A stretch of 64,000 bases of DNA, taken from the NCBI GenBank assembly GCA_009760855.2, contig WPIO01000129.1:430001-494000 (forward strand), written 5' to 3'. A program made the translations under genes and the position numbers. This stretch comes from Cristatella mucedo (taxonomy: Eukaryota; Bryozoa; Phylactolaemata; Cristatellidae). A model generated the notes under the pieces. It saw only the letters and a list, made by a program, of their open reading frames with translations. It made no database searches and was not told the origin of the DNA. Of the stretch, positions 1 to 11,854 are shown in pieces. Position 1 is the first letter of the stretch; every line of letters starts with the position of its first letter.

Positions 1-148
1 TACATAATGAATTATATTAATTTTTATTTAATTAGTGGATGTTAGCGTTTCTGGCTCTCATGTACGTGGGAGGGTAAGGGTGAAGGCTGATTGCACTGCA
101 GAATGACGGCGAGCACGGTCATATTCTGACCGTTATGTGTCATTACAG
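1..148 (+). other. intron of RhoBTB gene (3' end only)
   Basis: Sequence upstream of the first visible RhoBTB exon. It ends in a plausible splice acceptor (cattacag, 141-148). No coding sequence was seen. The GTPase and first BTB domains expected upstream in this family must lie outside the window. Confidence 0.6.
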
Positions 149-267
149 ATGTCAGCTTGCGGATGGCAGACGGCGACCTTCGTGCTCATAGGTGCATCCT
201 GGCAGCAAGAAGTGACGTCATGAGAGCCATGCTTCAAGGAGCCTTCAAGGAAGGTGCAACACAGACA
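149..267 (+). CDS. RHOBTB: RhoBTB-like protein, internal exon (start of second BTB domain)
   Basis: An open exon between an acceptor (cattacag) and a donor (gtaagt at 268). It enters with two bases of a codon and leaves in phase 0. It reads (D)VSLRMADGDLRAHRCILAAR..., followed by a segment ending in GATQT. This is the classic BTB start: D-V-x-L, an acidic-glycine turn, then AH-x-x-L-A-A-R-S. In RhoBTB proteins, atypical Rho GTPases that act as adaptors for Cullin-3 ubiquitin ligases, this matches the C-terminal BTB domain. Joining it to 5191-5430 restores a continuous BTB fold. The BTB assignment is firm. The RhoBTB assignment rests on the last exon (13799-14110). Confidence 0.85.
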
Positions 268-1734
268 GTAAGTATTCCTTTTCTTTGCTAACAAGCAGCC
301 GCTCCTTAATACAATCTATCTTCACCGTGAAGACTCCTTGCTGCTGTTGCAGCTGTTGCTTCCATCCTAGCTTGACTATTTAACTGTTTAAGCCCTCAGG
401 CTGCATTCAACGTCACCTTGCTGCCATGGGGACTGGTTCAAATTTTATTGGAAGTCGTCCTGTAATTGAGTGCATAGTGGGAACAGTCTGTTCACCCTAA
501 AACCACACGGTGTAAAACTAGGGAGCAAAGTGATGAAGGGTGAACTATTTCAAAAATAGGATAGGGTCAGGTGACTGCTGTCAGCTCTGCTACGTTCCTC
601 ATCGGCGAAACTCAGCTACCCGCTAATCAACTTGGCAGTAGGTGTCGTCTTGAAAACTAGCGACTGCCCTTGCTTCGAAGTCAGACATGCCATTTCAAGT
701 GGGCGTGCAAACAATGTCCTACCTTGGCCAGAGAGTTCGATGTTGCAGCTCCTGAAAGTGACTGGTTGGCTGTTGGAGCTTGAGTAAAGTAGACAGCAAG
801 TTAGGTCCAAGTTTTTGACCGAGTAGTAAAAAGGGTGGCAGCAGGCGACACCTAGCGGCGATGAGCGGTCGGCACGAATGCGCCAGCTGACGGGCCACAT
901 AGTACGCGATGTGACGCAGGGGCAAGAGAGCTCGATGATGGGCCGGACAGCCTAGGACAAGAAGCGAGTGAGAACAATGTCAGCTGCCAGGTGCTCAGAC
1001 CGGTGCCGAATCAGAGCTTCATCGTCGGAGAGTTGTGTGAGTTTTTGCAGAGCTCAACAGTAAGCGGTGGGCAGTAGAATGCGATTAACTGAAGCGGAGA
1101 ACCCGCTAGCGTATGTATGCCGGCTTCATTACCGACCTCGGCGGTACAGCGAGAGAGGCAATTGAGAACGACAGTGGCTAGCTCTTGCGTGTTAAGTAGG
1201 TACTTCGGTTAGCATCTACTAACGACCCTTTTAGGAGCCTCAGAATTGTCAGCGGTGAGGCAGGTACTAATAAATTGAATATATTAGACGATCCGAAGCT
1301 AGTCATTGACGTGAGTTTTCGATCAGGACTTATACAGCCTGGCAGGGATTTGGGATGGCCAAATAACGCTTGAACTACCCAGTATCGAGGTGATTGCTCA
1401 GCTTTATGCGAAGAGATGAATTACCTAGGGTTCTTTGGAAGCTGCACCTAATAGCTAGCAGTGCACACAGGGACAATCTGACAAAGTTCGACGCAAACCA
1501 CCATTGTTGTGTTCCGAGTCTGCCGTTTCTGCGACGACTCGGGCTTTCCGGAAGTCGAAGTGCGAAAAAGGATGACTGCCGCATAGCTGCTCCAATAATT
1601 TTTCAGACATCGATTGCCCCGTCCATCGCTCGTTCATGCATTTGCAACGCGTTCGTGCAACGCGTACCGCTATGCAAAGCAAGTACCTCACACTTAAAGA
1701 GCAAACTTTAAATAAGAACACTAGCAGCGTGCTC

Positions 1735-1850
1735 CTCAGATAAAATAATAATGTTAACAATACCTTTGTCTATCACCCTCAGCGAACTTAATCACTTGAT
1801 AGGCACTTTACATATGCTGCAAAGGAAGCATGGTCGAATCTGCGTACGAC
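1735..1850 (-). mobile_element. L2/CR1-like LINE 3' tail fragment
   Basis: Read on the minus strand it contains the tail shared by many copies here: a GTAAAGTGCCTA-like box, GATTAAGTTCGCTGAGGG, then a decayed AT-rich end. On the + strand this appears as ccctcagcgaacttaatc followed by aggcactttacatatgctgc. It is the terminal piece of the LINE described at 31835-34300. Confidence 0.6.
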
Positions 1851-2039
1851 TGTCGTTCGGTGTCCATGGATCAACCCGAGCGCTTACCAATACGCGTGGT
1901 GTGACATTCCCTTAATCGGGAACAAAAAAAGTGTCACACCTTCATCTGCACGCACACTTTTTATTTTCGTGCATTTTTATATTTTAACTGTTATCACTGC
2001 TAGCCCCTTATCGAAACCAGATTCTTAACAGAATTTCGT

Positions 2040-2200
2040 GATGGCTTACTAGGTAAGGCGGTTGCTTTCACGACCTTGGTCCCGAGGTCGTGGGTTCGAT
2101 TCCTGTGGTGTGCGATCCTTTATCGCCACTGCAAGCGGTGATGATAGCCATGAAGGCTCTTCTGTCACTATACAAAAAGAGGCTGCTTAATCAGCTAATA
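2040..2200 (+). repeat. tRNA-derived SINE
   Basis: Contains a perfect RNA polymerase III B box (ggttcgattcc, 2093-2103) downstream of an A-box-like stretch around 2042. The body (cactgcaagcggtgatgatag, aaggctcttct, gaggctg-like end, atcagcta) recurs near 2.7, 8.5, 11.2 and 14.4 kb and in reverse at 53.5 kb. An AT-rich tail follows. Confidence 0.8.
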
Positions 2201-2679
2201 TTTATTTTATTTATTTACCTCTGACTCCGTGTTATGCTACGCCACCGTGACCGGATGAGTTCGTATGTGGTTATAGCTTAGCTTTATTGGGGAACAGAAG
2301 TGGATTGCCAAACGGCAGCACCTGAGGAGCTGTTGTATTACAGTGGCTCCGCCATCGGCAGTTCTAGTGGTAAACGAGATTCTATCTTTATTTCTCTCAA
2401 TGCATACATATATATGAGAGCTCGATGAATCGCCGCAGCTACGTCAGGAATAGAGCATACGTTAGTGGCTTGAGGCTGGCAGCTGCGTCAGTTGCTTAAC
2501 TATTGGCCACATGTGAGGGGTAGGCCGTACTGTGTCAATGGGACAATGGCGTAACTATTGGCCGAAGGTGAGGCATACATTGGAGATCCAGCGCTTCGCT
2601 AATTACAGCAGCAGAAGCAGCAGGCGCACACAACAGAGCTTTGAAGGTAGCAGCCTCCCAAAGGGGGGGGGCTACCGGG

Positions 2680-2825
2680 AGGTAAAGTGCTCGCTGTCCA
2701 CGACAGAGGTCGTGGGTTTGAATTATGCAGTGGGCGATCCCTTTATAGCCGAATCCAAAATTGGTGATCGTCGTTAAGGCTCTTCTGCCACTGGCCAAGT
2801 GAGGCTGTTAAATCAGCTATTTTTT
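2680..2825 (+). repeat. tRNA-derived SINE (diverged copy)
   Basis: Same family as 2040-2200: taaagtgctcgctgtcc, a decayed B box (gggtttgaatta), gatccctttatagcc, aaggctcttctgccactg, gaggctgttaaatcagcta and a T-rich end. An extra G run (about 2661-2670) precedes it. Confidence 0.75.
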
Positions 2826-3575
2826 AACCGTCTTGAGGGAGCTGAATGGGATAACCGGAAGGCATGCATTAGTGCTACCGGATGGCACGCTGAGCGTTTC
2901 CCTTCATAGTTGGCATTAAAATACGGCTGAATCTTTTCTGGAGTCCTCCAGCTACGAAGTAGTCCAAACTTAACTCGTCACACAGCTTTCTGCCCTGCTG
3001 CATAGGCGCTACCTACTGTTTTAATCGTTGCAAGGCACGTGGGAATCTTGACCGTTTTGTTCTGATTGTTCTCGTCCGGCGCTCTAGTCCCACTTCGGAG
3101 TTTGTGCTGCCCTCTCAAAGAGTCTTTCATATAGCCACCTGAAGGTGATTGTGCAATTGCTGTGTTTGGCACAATCAGCTAGTCGGCAAACTGCTAGCTA
3201 TTGCAAGGCCAAGACCTACGTAAAAGTGTTAGCTTTTTGCTTTGAAATAGCGATCTGAGCCTGCAACGTGGACTAAGAGTTGAAATGAAGAATTGGATAG
3301 ACATTTTCTAAACGCATCTGTTGTTTTGAGAATTTAGCAGGCACACCTCAATTTGTGGTGAATTTAGGCTCAATCAAAGTCAGGACGTAGCCTACTTAAA
3401 AGGCCACAAGTCAAAGCTATAACCTGCAGATTAATAGCAAAAGTGATTTGCCCTTTCTTCGAAGCCGCATGGCTGCCAACTTGCATCACAGAAGGTGTAA
3501 TTTTTGGGGTTGCAGCATGATTGCCTACTATGCTATTTTCGTTTACTTTGTTTGCTTCTTTACCAGCACCTGATC

Positions 3576-3996
3576 GTCTAGAGCAGAGGTTGGCAAACTT
3601 CGGCCAGTAGGCCTAATAAGGCCTAGCTATTACTCTAGTCCGGCCTAATGCCCTGTAGTTAGTTATAATTAGATCCGGCCTAATTGAATAGTCGCTGTTT
3701 TGTTCCCCTTCATTACTGCCGGTTGCAGATCAAGCTGTGGTCTGTGATTATTTTAAGAACTGGTGTCAGGTGCTCGTATGAAACAAAAGCGGCTGACCGG
3801 GGAAGAGATGATAAATGTCAAGGTCAATATACTTGCTGTGTGCGTCTTTTTCGACTTTTTATTAGTTCGTCCGGCAGAGCTCATTTTTCTGGCCTGGCGG
3901 AGTGGATGTGGCTTCTTCCGGCCTAGTGCGTGCCTTCTTGACCTCCTGAAATGGCCGAGTAGTAGTCCGAAAAGTTTGCTGACCCGTGGTCTAGAC
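3576..3996. mobile_element. non-autonomous hAT-type DNA transposon (MITE) with 8 bp TSD
   Basis: The element runs 3584-3988 (405 bp). Its left end (cagaggttggcaaactt) and right end (aagtttgctgacccgtg) are imperfect 17 bp terminal inverted repeats, 13 of 17 matching. They resemble the CAGNGGTNGGCAAACTT-like ends of hAT elements. Flanks gtctagag (3576-3583) and gtctagac (3989-3996) form an 8 bp target-site duplication with one mismatch, the length hAT transposases make. The interior repeats ggccta motifs and has no transposase reading frame, so it would need an enzyme supplied in trans. Confidence 0.75.
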
Positions 3997-4189
3997 AGCC
4001 TGTTGCATCCGAACATGATTGATTCAGTATGAGTCGACAGCCAGTGGCCAGAGGGTCTATTGCACTTACCTTCGCTATGCCGTGTCGAACACATTCCATT
4101 AAAGCTATGGACCGTTGAGGCAGCTTTAGGCTGGACAGACGTGGTTAAAATTTGATCGTTCATACCATCCTACAGGTATATGTAATGTA

Positions 4190-4366
4190 TGTGTGCTTGT
4201 TTCTTGTGTTTTTGTGTGTCAGTGTGTTCATGCGAGCCTGCGAGCGTGTGCTTGTGGTGTGGTGTATGTGTGTGTGTGTACTAAGTACATTGTGTGTGAA
4301 TGCTGCAGCACATTGCCTATACTGGCTATAAAAATTGCATATATATATATGCTATATATATATATA

Positions 4367-4408
<42 letters not shown>

Positions 4409-4436
4409 AATATATATAAATATATATATATATATG
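4190..4436. repeat. TG-rich then (TA)n microsatellite
   Basis: A TG-rich stretch (about 4190-4300) is followed by an interrupted TA array at 4339-4435. The array is self-complementary and could extrude as a hairpin. Confidence 0.9.
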
Positions 4437-5190
4437 TGCAGCATTTAGATTTAAATGTCGCCGGTGCAGGCAATGTACTTAGTCCACACATAGAGCATCA
4501 TAAATTAGCATATATATTTCTTGTAGGTCTTACTGCTTACTGCTAGTGCAGTAAGAGGCTTGGTGCAAAGTTTGACAGCGGCTCGACTTACAGGTGTACC
4601 TGTCATAAAAGACACGGCTGCCATCGTATCATATATGTCTGTCCTGCGCTGGTTCCCACTAAGTAGAGCTATGACTGAAAGGTCCTGTTTATCACCTTTA
4701 AGTCTCTTCATTCTCTTTCTCTGGCTTGTCTAGCTGAGCTCCTTACTTCGCAGGCTTCTTCTCTGCCACTAGCTACTCGACTTGGTTCTTTTAGCTGTAT
4801 CTCATATCGACTTAAAATACTTTGAAGACTTGCCATCAGCCCTTATCTGTCTAAAGCAAGGAGTTATTTAGTGGCTGAAGTCATGACATCTCCTGCCTAG
4901 ACGTTGGAGAAGGAGCTAAAGGCTCACCTGTATATCCCAGCATGCACTTCCCAGCATGTCCTCATGGATCGATCTTAAAGCTCTTCCTCATGCTTGCTGA
5001 AATATTACACGCTAGTACTCCTAGTCAGGCTTCCACTCCAGCCTGTGTGAAGTTAAGTTCATTGAACGATGACAATGCAAAGTGAGCCAGGAATCCTATT
5101 CCGAACTAGTGCGGCTGCTCGCGAGCCCCTGCTGAAAGGCTGGTGCACACTGCAGCGCCGAATCTCCGTCGTTGCTGTCATCCGTTGCAG

Positions 5191-5430
5191 ATCAGCCTCA
5201 GCGACGTCACGGCGAGCACGGGCTCAGCTCTGCTCGAGCTGCTATACACAGGTGACTGCACTGAGCTGAAGCCGTGCGGCCTCGTCGAGCTGCTCACCCT
5301 AGCCAATCGGCTGTGCCTGCCGCACGTGCTGGTGCGCGTCGAGTGGATGTGCGTTCGAAAGCTCGCCGAGCTGGAGGCGACCGGTGAGGACATCGTGCCT
5401 CTAGTGCTTTCGATCATGGAGCTGGCACAG
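5191..5430 (+). CDS. RHOBTB: RhoBTB-like protein, internal exon (rest of second BTB core)
   Basis: An 80-codon exon, phase 0 at both ends, between ttgcag (5185-5190) and gtgagc (5431). It begins ISLSDVTASTGSALLELLY and contains LLELLYTGDC (the BTB Y-T-G-x motif), then LVELLTLANRLCLPHVLVRV and ...SIMELAQ at the end. In RhoBTB proteins the same block reads LELIALANRFCLPHLV...LSYLELAQ, so order and spacing agree. Base composition is more GC-rich than the introns. Joined to 149-267 and 13799-14110 it gives an uninterrupted reading frame. Confidence 0.9.
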
Positions 5431-5497
5431 GTGAGCGTCCCGGTCCTCTCGTTCTTTCTCTCTCACTCTCGAGATATGTATATATTTATTTATTCAT

Positions 5498-5619
<122 letters not shown>

Positions 5620-6160
5620 CCAGCTGCTCATCGAGTGGGGCCGGCTGCCGTGTGTGGACGGTTACTCGTCGCAGAGTCAACATTTGACTGTCAAAAGGCT
5701 TGCAATTGCTTGCGTCTTATACAAGGCCGTCTTGTGAATAACCGGTGAAGTATTGCAACTATTAGCGCTTTCTAAATATATAGCTGACGGCTCATCTAAA
5801 TATGTCATTGCTATTCAAAGTTCACAGTTTTCCCTCGGTGGGGGCTGGCAAGGGAGAGCATGATAAACCCCATCCTTTTTTCATTTGGTGTATGTCACTG
5901 GATTAAAGCTTGCGCCGCAATAACCAGCTGTGTATACTATTTTCAGTAAACAGTGGATTTTTTACTTTAATTTGTACATCGAACCAGTTAGTTTAAGTAA
6001 GGAATCATTAGATTTACATCTTTTTTGCTGGTTTTGGTTGCTAAGGGTAGAAATTTGATTTAACGAGATCCCCTACATGGACTCCCAGACTGTCTCATCT
6101 GCTCTGGAAGTGTGTGAATGCGAGATTCACAATACCAGCGCCATTGCTGCTGACTATGTC

Positions 6161-6507
<347 letters not shown>

Positions 6508-8134
6508 GTAGTCGTTGCATGTCAGCTAGAAAATGAAGACTTTACTTAACCATGCTATGCGAATTCGTCTACCCTACTGCAAAAAGCAAAAATCAATCCG
6601 TTTATGAATTTTTTTTAACAGAGACGATCATTTCTCTTCATTGGCGATTGGCCAACAGGTCTTTCATAAGTGCCCATTAAATACGGCCGTTTCTAGCAGC
6701 TTTCAGGCGTCGGCCACTTGAGAAGGAAGGGTTGCTCATCCTCTCCTATGGCATGGTTCAACCATGCTGTGGCTCTATGTTCTCAATACAGCTAAACGAT
6801 TGAAATTAACTGTTTAGAATATGCAGCTTACTAAGAGCCCTTCGATACTGCTCTGTATTGCTTAATCTGGAATTTTCGCAGCGATATTAGTCCCTGCCGG
6901 TTCAAATTCGACTTGCACATATCAGCCGACTTCGTAACGGAGCCCTGCAAAGCTCCTCGTCAATGAAAATCCCTCTGTAGGGAGTAATTGCATCGTGCTA
7001 GTCTGTTATTGAGCTTGACCGTAGCTGTTCTAACGTCATCGTGGGACGATTGCTACCGTAACTAATGCCGACTCGGTGACGGGCTTTAGGATCGTGCTTT
7101 GCGTAATTAGCACCGTTATTCGTGGCCAAGATGTATGTATAGGATTTAAGCTCAATCCTGCAGCCAGGCTTAGTCGTTGCTCGTTATGTACTTATCCTAC
7201 AGGATAGCGATATGTCATAACTTCTCATCAGTGGCTGAGATATCGATGAATACGTAAAGCTCTTCCGTGTTTCTTGATTAGGCGCGATAGGCGCGAGTTA
7301 ACTAGTCCTGACTCCTACGTGCTTGAAAAGTGCTTCCCAATTATTGTACGTGACTATCGACATCAGCGAAAAACCCCATCAAATTACCCCAAATGTAAAT
7401 GCCGTGGGAAAGTGTCTCAGCTTTATTTACTTTATTTAATCTGTTGTATATGGGGTTATATGTACGTAGACTCCACAAGGCTTAGAAGGTATGCATCAAG
7501 AGAAAGATGATATAAGACTTATAGGTCTACTGCCAGCCGTAGGAACCCACCTCCAGTCATCTGCCAGCCGACCGAGCTCACGATAGAAGGTTTAGCCAAA
7601 GCTACTGCCTGCTTCCGGTCTTCTCCAGGCCAGAAATCCAATAGAATGGACGCCGTGGGTGACAGGTTTCTACGTCAAGTGCAATAGGGCCGCGAAGAAC
7701 CGTAACGAACATATGCCGTACATTCGGAAGCACTAGTTAGTGTCATAAATGAAGGATCCATTTGACTACTCTCGAACTCAGTGACCTGCTGAGCTGTAGC
7801 TTACTACTTCGGGAGTTGTGTTACTTGCGCTCAAAGCCAAAACAGGTCTGGAATCGAAGGCATTAATTGGGCACCGATCCAAACCAGCTGGATTGTAAAA
7901 TACAGCAATTTTGTCTGGGAAATTCTATGTACTGAAATTCTATGTACCCAGATTGCAACTGCCAAGCACATTTCTTTTGAAACGCAAAAGCCGTCGGAGA
8001 GTGTCTTTTATTGACTCGCGAAGGCGTCACGCTCGCCGTTTGCAAAGAAGTTGTGCTTTCGCTAACTCATAGAACTTAAAACAAAAATGATCCCGCTGGC
8101 TGTGCAAGAAGGCATGGCGTCCCCAGGTCTGAGC

Positions 8135-8527
<393 letters not shown>

Positions 8528-8530
<3 letters not shown>

Positions 8531-8660
8531 GTAAAGTATTCACACGTCACGACCTAGGTCATGGATTCCTGTGCAGTAAGCGACTGCTGGCGATAACAGA
8601 TGTTACGGCTGGCTCTACTGCCATCTTAAAATGAGGCTGTTGAATTGGTTAACCTGTCTC
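8528..8660 (+). repeat. tRNA-derived SINE (degenerate)
   Basis: Matches the 2.0 and 11.2 kb SINEs: gaggtaaagtattcacacg, acgacctaggtcatgg, a broken B box, gataacagatg...ggctctactgccat, aatgaggctgttgaattggttaacc. It abuts the end of the LINE fragment directly. Confidence 0.65.
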
Positions 8661-9565
8661 GTGTAGTAACGTTGCGTTGCATGACATAAATTAATCGCTC
8701 AACTAAAACCAGACTTTCCCCTATTATACGGTTTGCAGTGCTCTGCAGCAGTACTTTATGACTCGATGGCGCCATCCGTCAGATGCCAAGGAAGTGATCC
8801 TAGTCCCTTATAGCGTGTCGATCCGTATGCGAGGTTGCTGGCTGATTGTTTCTAAGAGGGAGCCAAACCTTGACCTTGCCGAGTGCGATGCAGCTTCAAG
8901 GTCACATTTAAATCTGCTCCGAGTGGCTCTAGAGGTCCTTTAAAAACCTATATTTAGCTCCTTTTGCTATTGTAAGTGATAGCGTTGATGGTTAAATTAA
9001 CTCTTTAAATGTTTTGGGAAAGCCGAAAGTGCTTTGCCAAAGGCGATCAGTCAGTAAGCCTCTTTTGACACTCTAAAATGCAGAGTACAGCATCCCTATT
9101 TTGAGTGCTCGAAGCCGCACGCTAAAGACACACAGGTCGGGAAGGCCCCTGAAACCGAAGTAAAGCATTCGGCTCTTTTAAAGCGCTAATATGCCTCCTT
9201 AAAAATATTCTGCCTCCCCTGCGAACCGTCATTTTTCATTGCATCATTTTTATTGAACCATGGCACCCTTTCGTATGCCATAGTGGTATTTTCTCCAATT
9301 CATAAAGGTTTCGCGTGCTTTTAACGAACAAAATGTGTTCATCCTCATTTTCATTAGTTATCTTTGCTCATATTTTCTTTCATTTATTTCTTCCTCGGCA
9401 GTTCTTCTCCTGACGCAGATGTGCTTACTATTTTCTATGTGAGACGCACGTTATTGGCCCTGGATCATTGATTCTATGCCTATCAGATTTAGATGAAGCT
9501 GTATAAATCTATGATGTAGAAATATGTATCATATATTTCTAGAAATGTACAAAGTGATCTCAGAT

Positions 9566-9569
<4 letters not shown>

Positions 9570-9596
<27 letters not shown>

Positions 9597-9618
9597 TAAG
9601 AGCGAGAGAAAGAGAGAT
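9570..9618. repeat. (AG)n microsatellite
   Basis: Pure AG from about 9570, then degenerate AG-rich sequence to 9618. It is immediately upstream of a LINE fragment. Confidence 0.9.
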
Positions 9619-9624
9619 CTGCCT

Positions 9625-10410
9625 ACTTTCAGATATATAACATTGCCAAAATTCGGGCTTGTTTAGACAAGGAGACCACATCTAAGTTGGTCCATGCATT
9701 TGTGACATTCCGTCTTGACTTCTGTAACTCACTGCATGCTGGTCTACCGGCCTGTGCAATCAGGCGCTTACAGCTTGTGCAAAACTCTACAGCTAGGCTT
9801 GTTTATCGTTAGCGTCGCAGTTGCCACATCACATCACTTCTTGCCGACAGCACTAGGTACCAGTCAAGCAGCGCCTCGATTTCAGGGTGGTGTCGCTCTC
9901 TTCTAGGTCCGTTCATCCTTGGCCTCAGCCTACCTATGAGATCTACTCGCCCACCAGGCTAAGCATCGATCCACACACTTTCGGAATGCAACTGTTTACC
10001 CATACCTCGTAAAAATCTCAAATCCTTTTGAGACCGTGCCATTATTTCGTATGCTCCCACAACCTGGAACTTGTTCCCGACTTTTTTCATGAAATCCCCT
10101 GACTTGGCCACATTTAAAATGAAATAAGAAACACCTATTTATCACAGCATTTATTGGTTACCTGTGATTCGTCCTATGTGTGCTTATGCGTGCTGACACT
10201 GTGCATGCTGCCGCCAACCACACTTTCATGCTCACCCTATGCAAGTCACCCCTAACCATGTTATTCTTGTTGTTTGTCAAGCATGCTACCACTAACCATC
10301 CGATCGTTTTTCCTTTACAGCAAATGTAAAGCGCCTAGAAAGAGATTGAGTTCTCTGAGGGTGCTTTATCAAGTGTGCTATATTATTATTATTACTATTA
10401 TTATTATTAT
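9625..10410 (+). mobile_element. 5'-truncated L2/CR1-like LINE fragment (ORF2 C-terminus and 3' end)
   Basis: Collinear with 33600-34300. Shared blocks include ttcgggcttgtttagac, ccacatctaagttggtccat, ttctgtaactcactgc, then the 3' UTR and the tail gtaaagcgcctagaaag...ctctgagggtgctttatca and (ATT)n. The RT C-terminal reading frame is broken by stops and indels. Confidence 0.85.
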
Positions 10411-11179
10411 AGATCAAATCATGCTTAGGCCAGCATGCTAATGCAAACAAGAAGACACTCGGTCCCACGGATTAGTTCAACTTCCGGCTTGTAACACCTA
10501 CTGAACCATGCACTAATAAGCAAGAACAGCACGCAGGAACAAAAAAGACATATTTACTTCCACGAAGAGAATGCTGAGCAGAATAGATGCATCTTATGCT
10601 GAAATTTAAATGAAGCAATGTCAACGCGGTCAGCTGGAAGCAGATTCTGGACTTTTGGCGCAAAAGAGCTCAAGGCTCGATCGTTAAAAAATGTCAATTT
10701 AATGCGAGGGACAGCAAGATAACACGGCGCTGAGGAACAAGTGGCGAGATAGCTCATTGGAGAAGCAATGATTTCGGATAGGTAGGCCAAAGTGCACGCG
10801 ATTAAAGCGACCTGCAGGGTAGACAGATAATCTTAATGTAAATTAAATGCTTGATAAAAGCAAAAGTGGTTTGGTGTAGCAGCTATGTCGTCAACAACAG
10901 GACAGATGAGCAACTGAGCTCTCTCCAGTTGCAGTCAGTAAAGGGGCTGACAGGTGGTCCTGAGTACCGAATATATCAGTAATCTACGTTCGATGCGTCC
11001 GACCGCCTATCAATGTAAATTGACTGATCATACAAATTTGTTTGAAGTTAAATTTAATTCTATGTGCACTTGTTAGACATCTGCTTGCGTATTTGCACCT
11101 AGTGATCTTACATACAAGCTTACCGTACTTGTAACGCTCAGGTAACAAGCAAAATAAAACAGTAGAGCATGAAGCAGAG

Positions 11180-11330
11180 TCTTAGCCCAGGGGTAAGGTG
11201 CTCGCTCTTCACGACCCCGGTCATGGGTTCGAGTCCTGTGATCTCGATCCCTTAATGGCCACTGCAAGCGGTGGTGATAGTCGTGAAGGCTCTGCTGCCG
11301 CATCACTTCTAAGCTAAAGCAACGAACTAA
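11180..11330 (+). repeat. tRNA-derived SINE (best preserved copy)
   Basis: A-box-like tagcccaggggtaagg near 11183 and a perfect B box ggttcgagtcc (11226-11236) mark a tRNA-like head. The shared body follows: cactgcaagcggtggtgatag and aaggctctgctgcc, ending near aagctaa. Confidence 0.85.
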
Positions 11331-11679
11331 GCGTTGGCGATAAGTAAATTAGCTCTCGGAAGCAGCAGCAAGCCGAAAAAATGTTCTGTAGGATGTTTGG
11401 CTCCACTTGCTTTGCACGACTAAATAAACGGGCTACAGTAGAGCCGGCTTTATTGGCACTCTCAAAGCGCTGGCAACACTCTCGACACCATTGTCGACTG
11501 CAAAGGAAACTGAAAGTTAGCTTTTCATCGCTCGACGCTACGTCAGACGATCTCATATCGATCGTCAGACGACGGAGTCTAGGGCTTCCAGCTGCGGCTT
11601 CCAGCTGTGGCAGCGCGAAGCCGCAAAAGACTTCGTGTGAATCGGCCATGGCCAGTGGCGTGCACATTGCAGTTCTCAC

Positions 11680-11854
11680 CTTGAGCTTCAGAGCTGGCTG
11701 ATAACCAAAGCACTTCTTGAAAATGTCTGGCATCTGCGTCTCGGTGACAGGAAGTCGCTTGGGCTTCAAGCTGTTGGCCTGATCCACCATCGTCTGCACA
11801 TAGCGTGGCGGCTGCGGGTAGTAGGTATCGAGCTCCAGGTGAATGGCATGGTAC
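11680..11854 (-). CDS. candidate internal exon, RNase T2-like, antisense within the RhoBTB intron
   Basis: On the minus strand an acceptor (ttgccacccag) precedes 175 bases open in one frame (one base plus 58 codons), followed by a good donor (gtgaga). It begins YHAIHLELDTYY and contains NSLKPKRLPVTETQMPDIF and FGYQPALKLK. From family knowledge, RNase T2 enzymes have a block of the form Y-F-x-x-x-L-x-L ... L-x-x-x-G-I-x-P-S ... I-x-x-A-x-x-x-x-F-G-x-x-P-x-x-x-C, and the spacing is similar. The catalytic HGLWP and KHGTC segments were not found upstream. A minus-strand AATAAA lies at 11454-11449. It could instead be an unrelated gene exon or a pseudogene relic. Confidence 0.35.

Larger units (their letters stand above)
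268..5190 (+). other. RhoBTB intron (4.9 kb)
   Basis: Bounded by gtaagt (268) and ttgcag (5185-5190), with both flanking exons in phase 0. It carries a reverse LINE tail near 1.7 kb, two SINEs near 2.1 and 2.7 kb, a hAT-type element at 3.6-4.0 kb and a TG/TA microsatellite near 4.2-4.4 kb. I saw nothing recognisable in 300-1730, 2830-3570 or 4440-5190. Short open frames there lack splice signals or family likeness. Confidence 0.8.

Noticed and set aside
5624-5737. Open exon directly after the CT array (cccag acceptor) that continues the RhoBTB frame to a stop
   Set aside because: It is in phase but does not resemble RhoBTB, whereas 13799-14110 continues the family sequence exactly after ELAQ. 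At most it is an alternative terminal exon.
11183-11255. Possible functional tRNA gene (A and B boxes present)
   Set aside because: No cloverleaf with a paired acceptor stem could be drawn, and the sequence continues into the shared SINE body.
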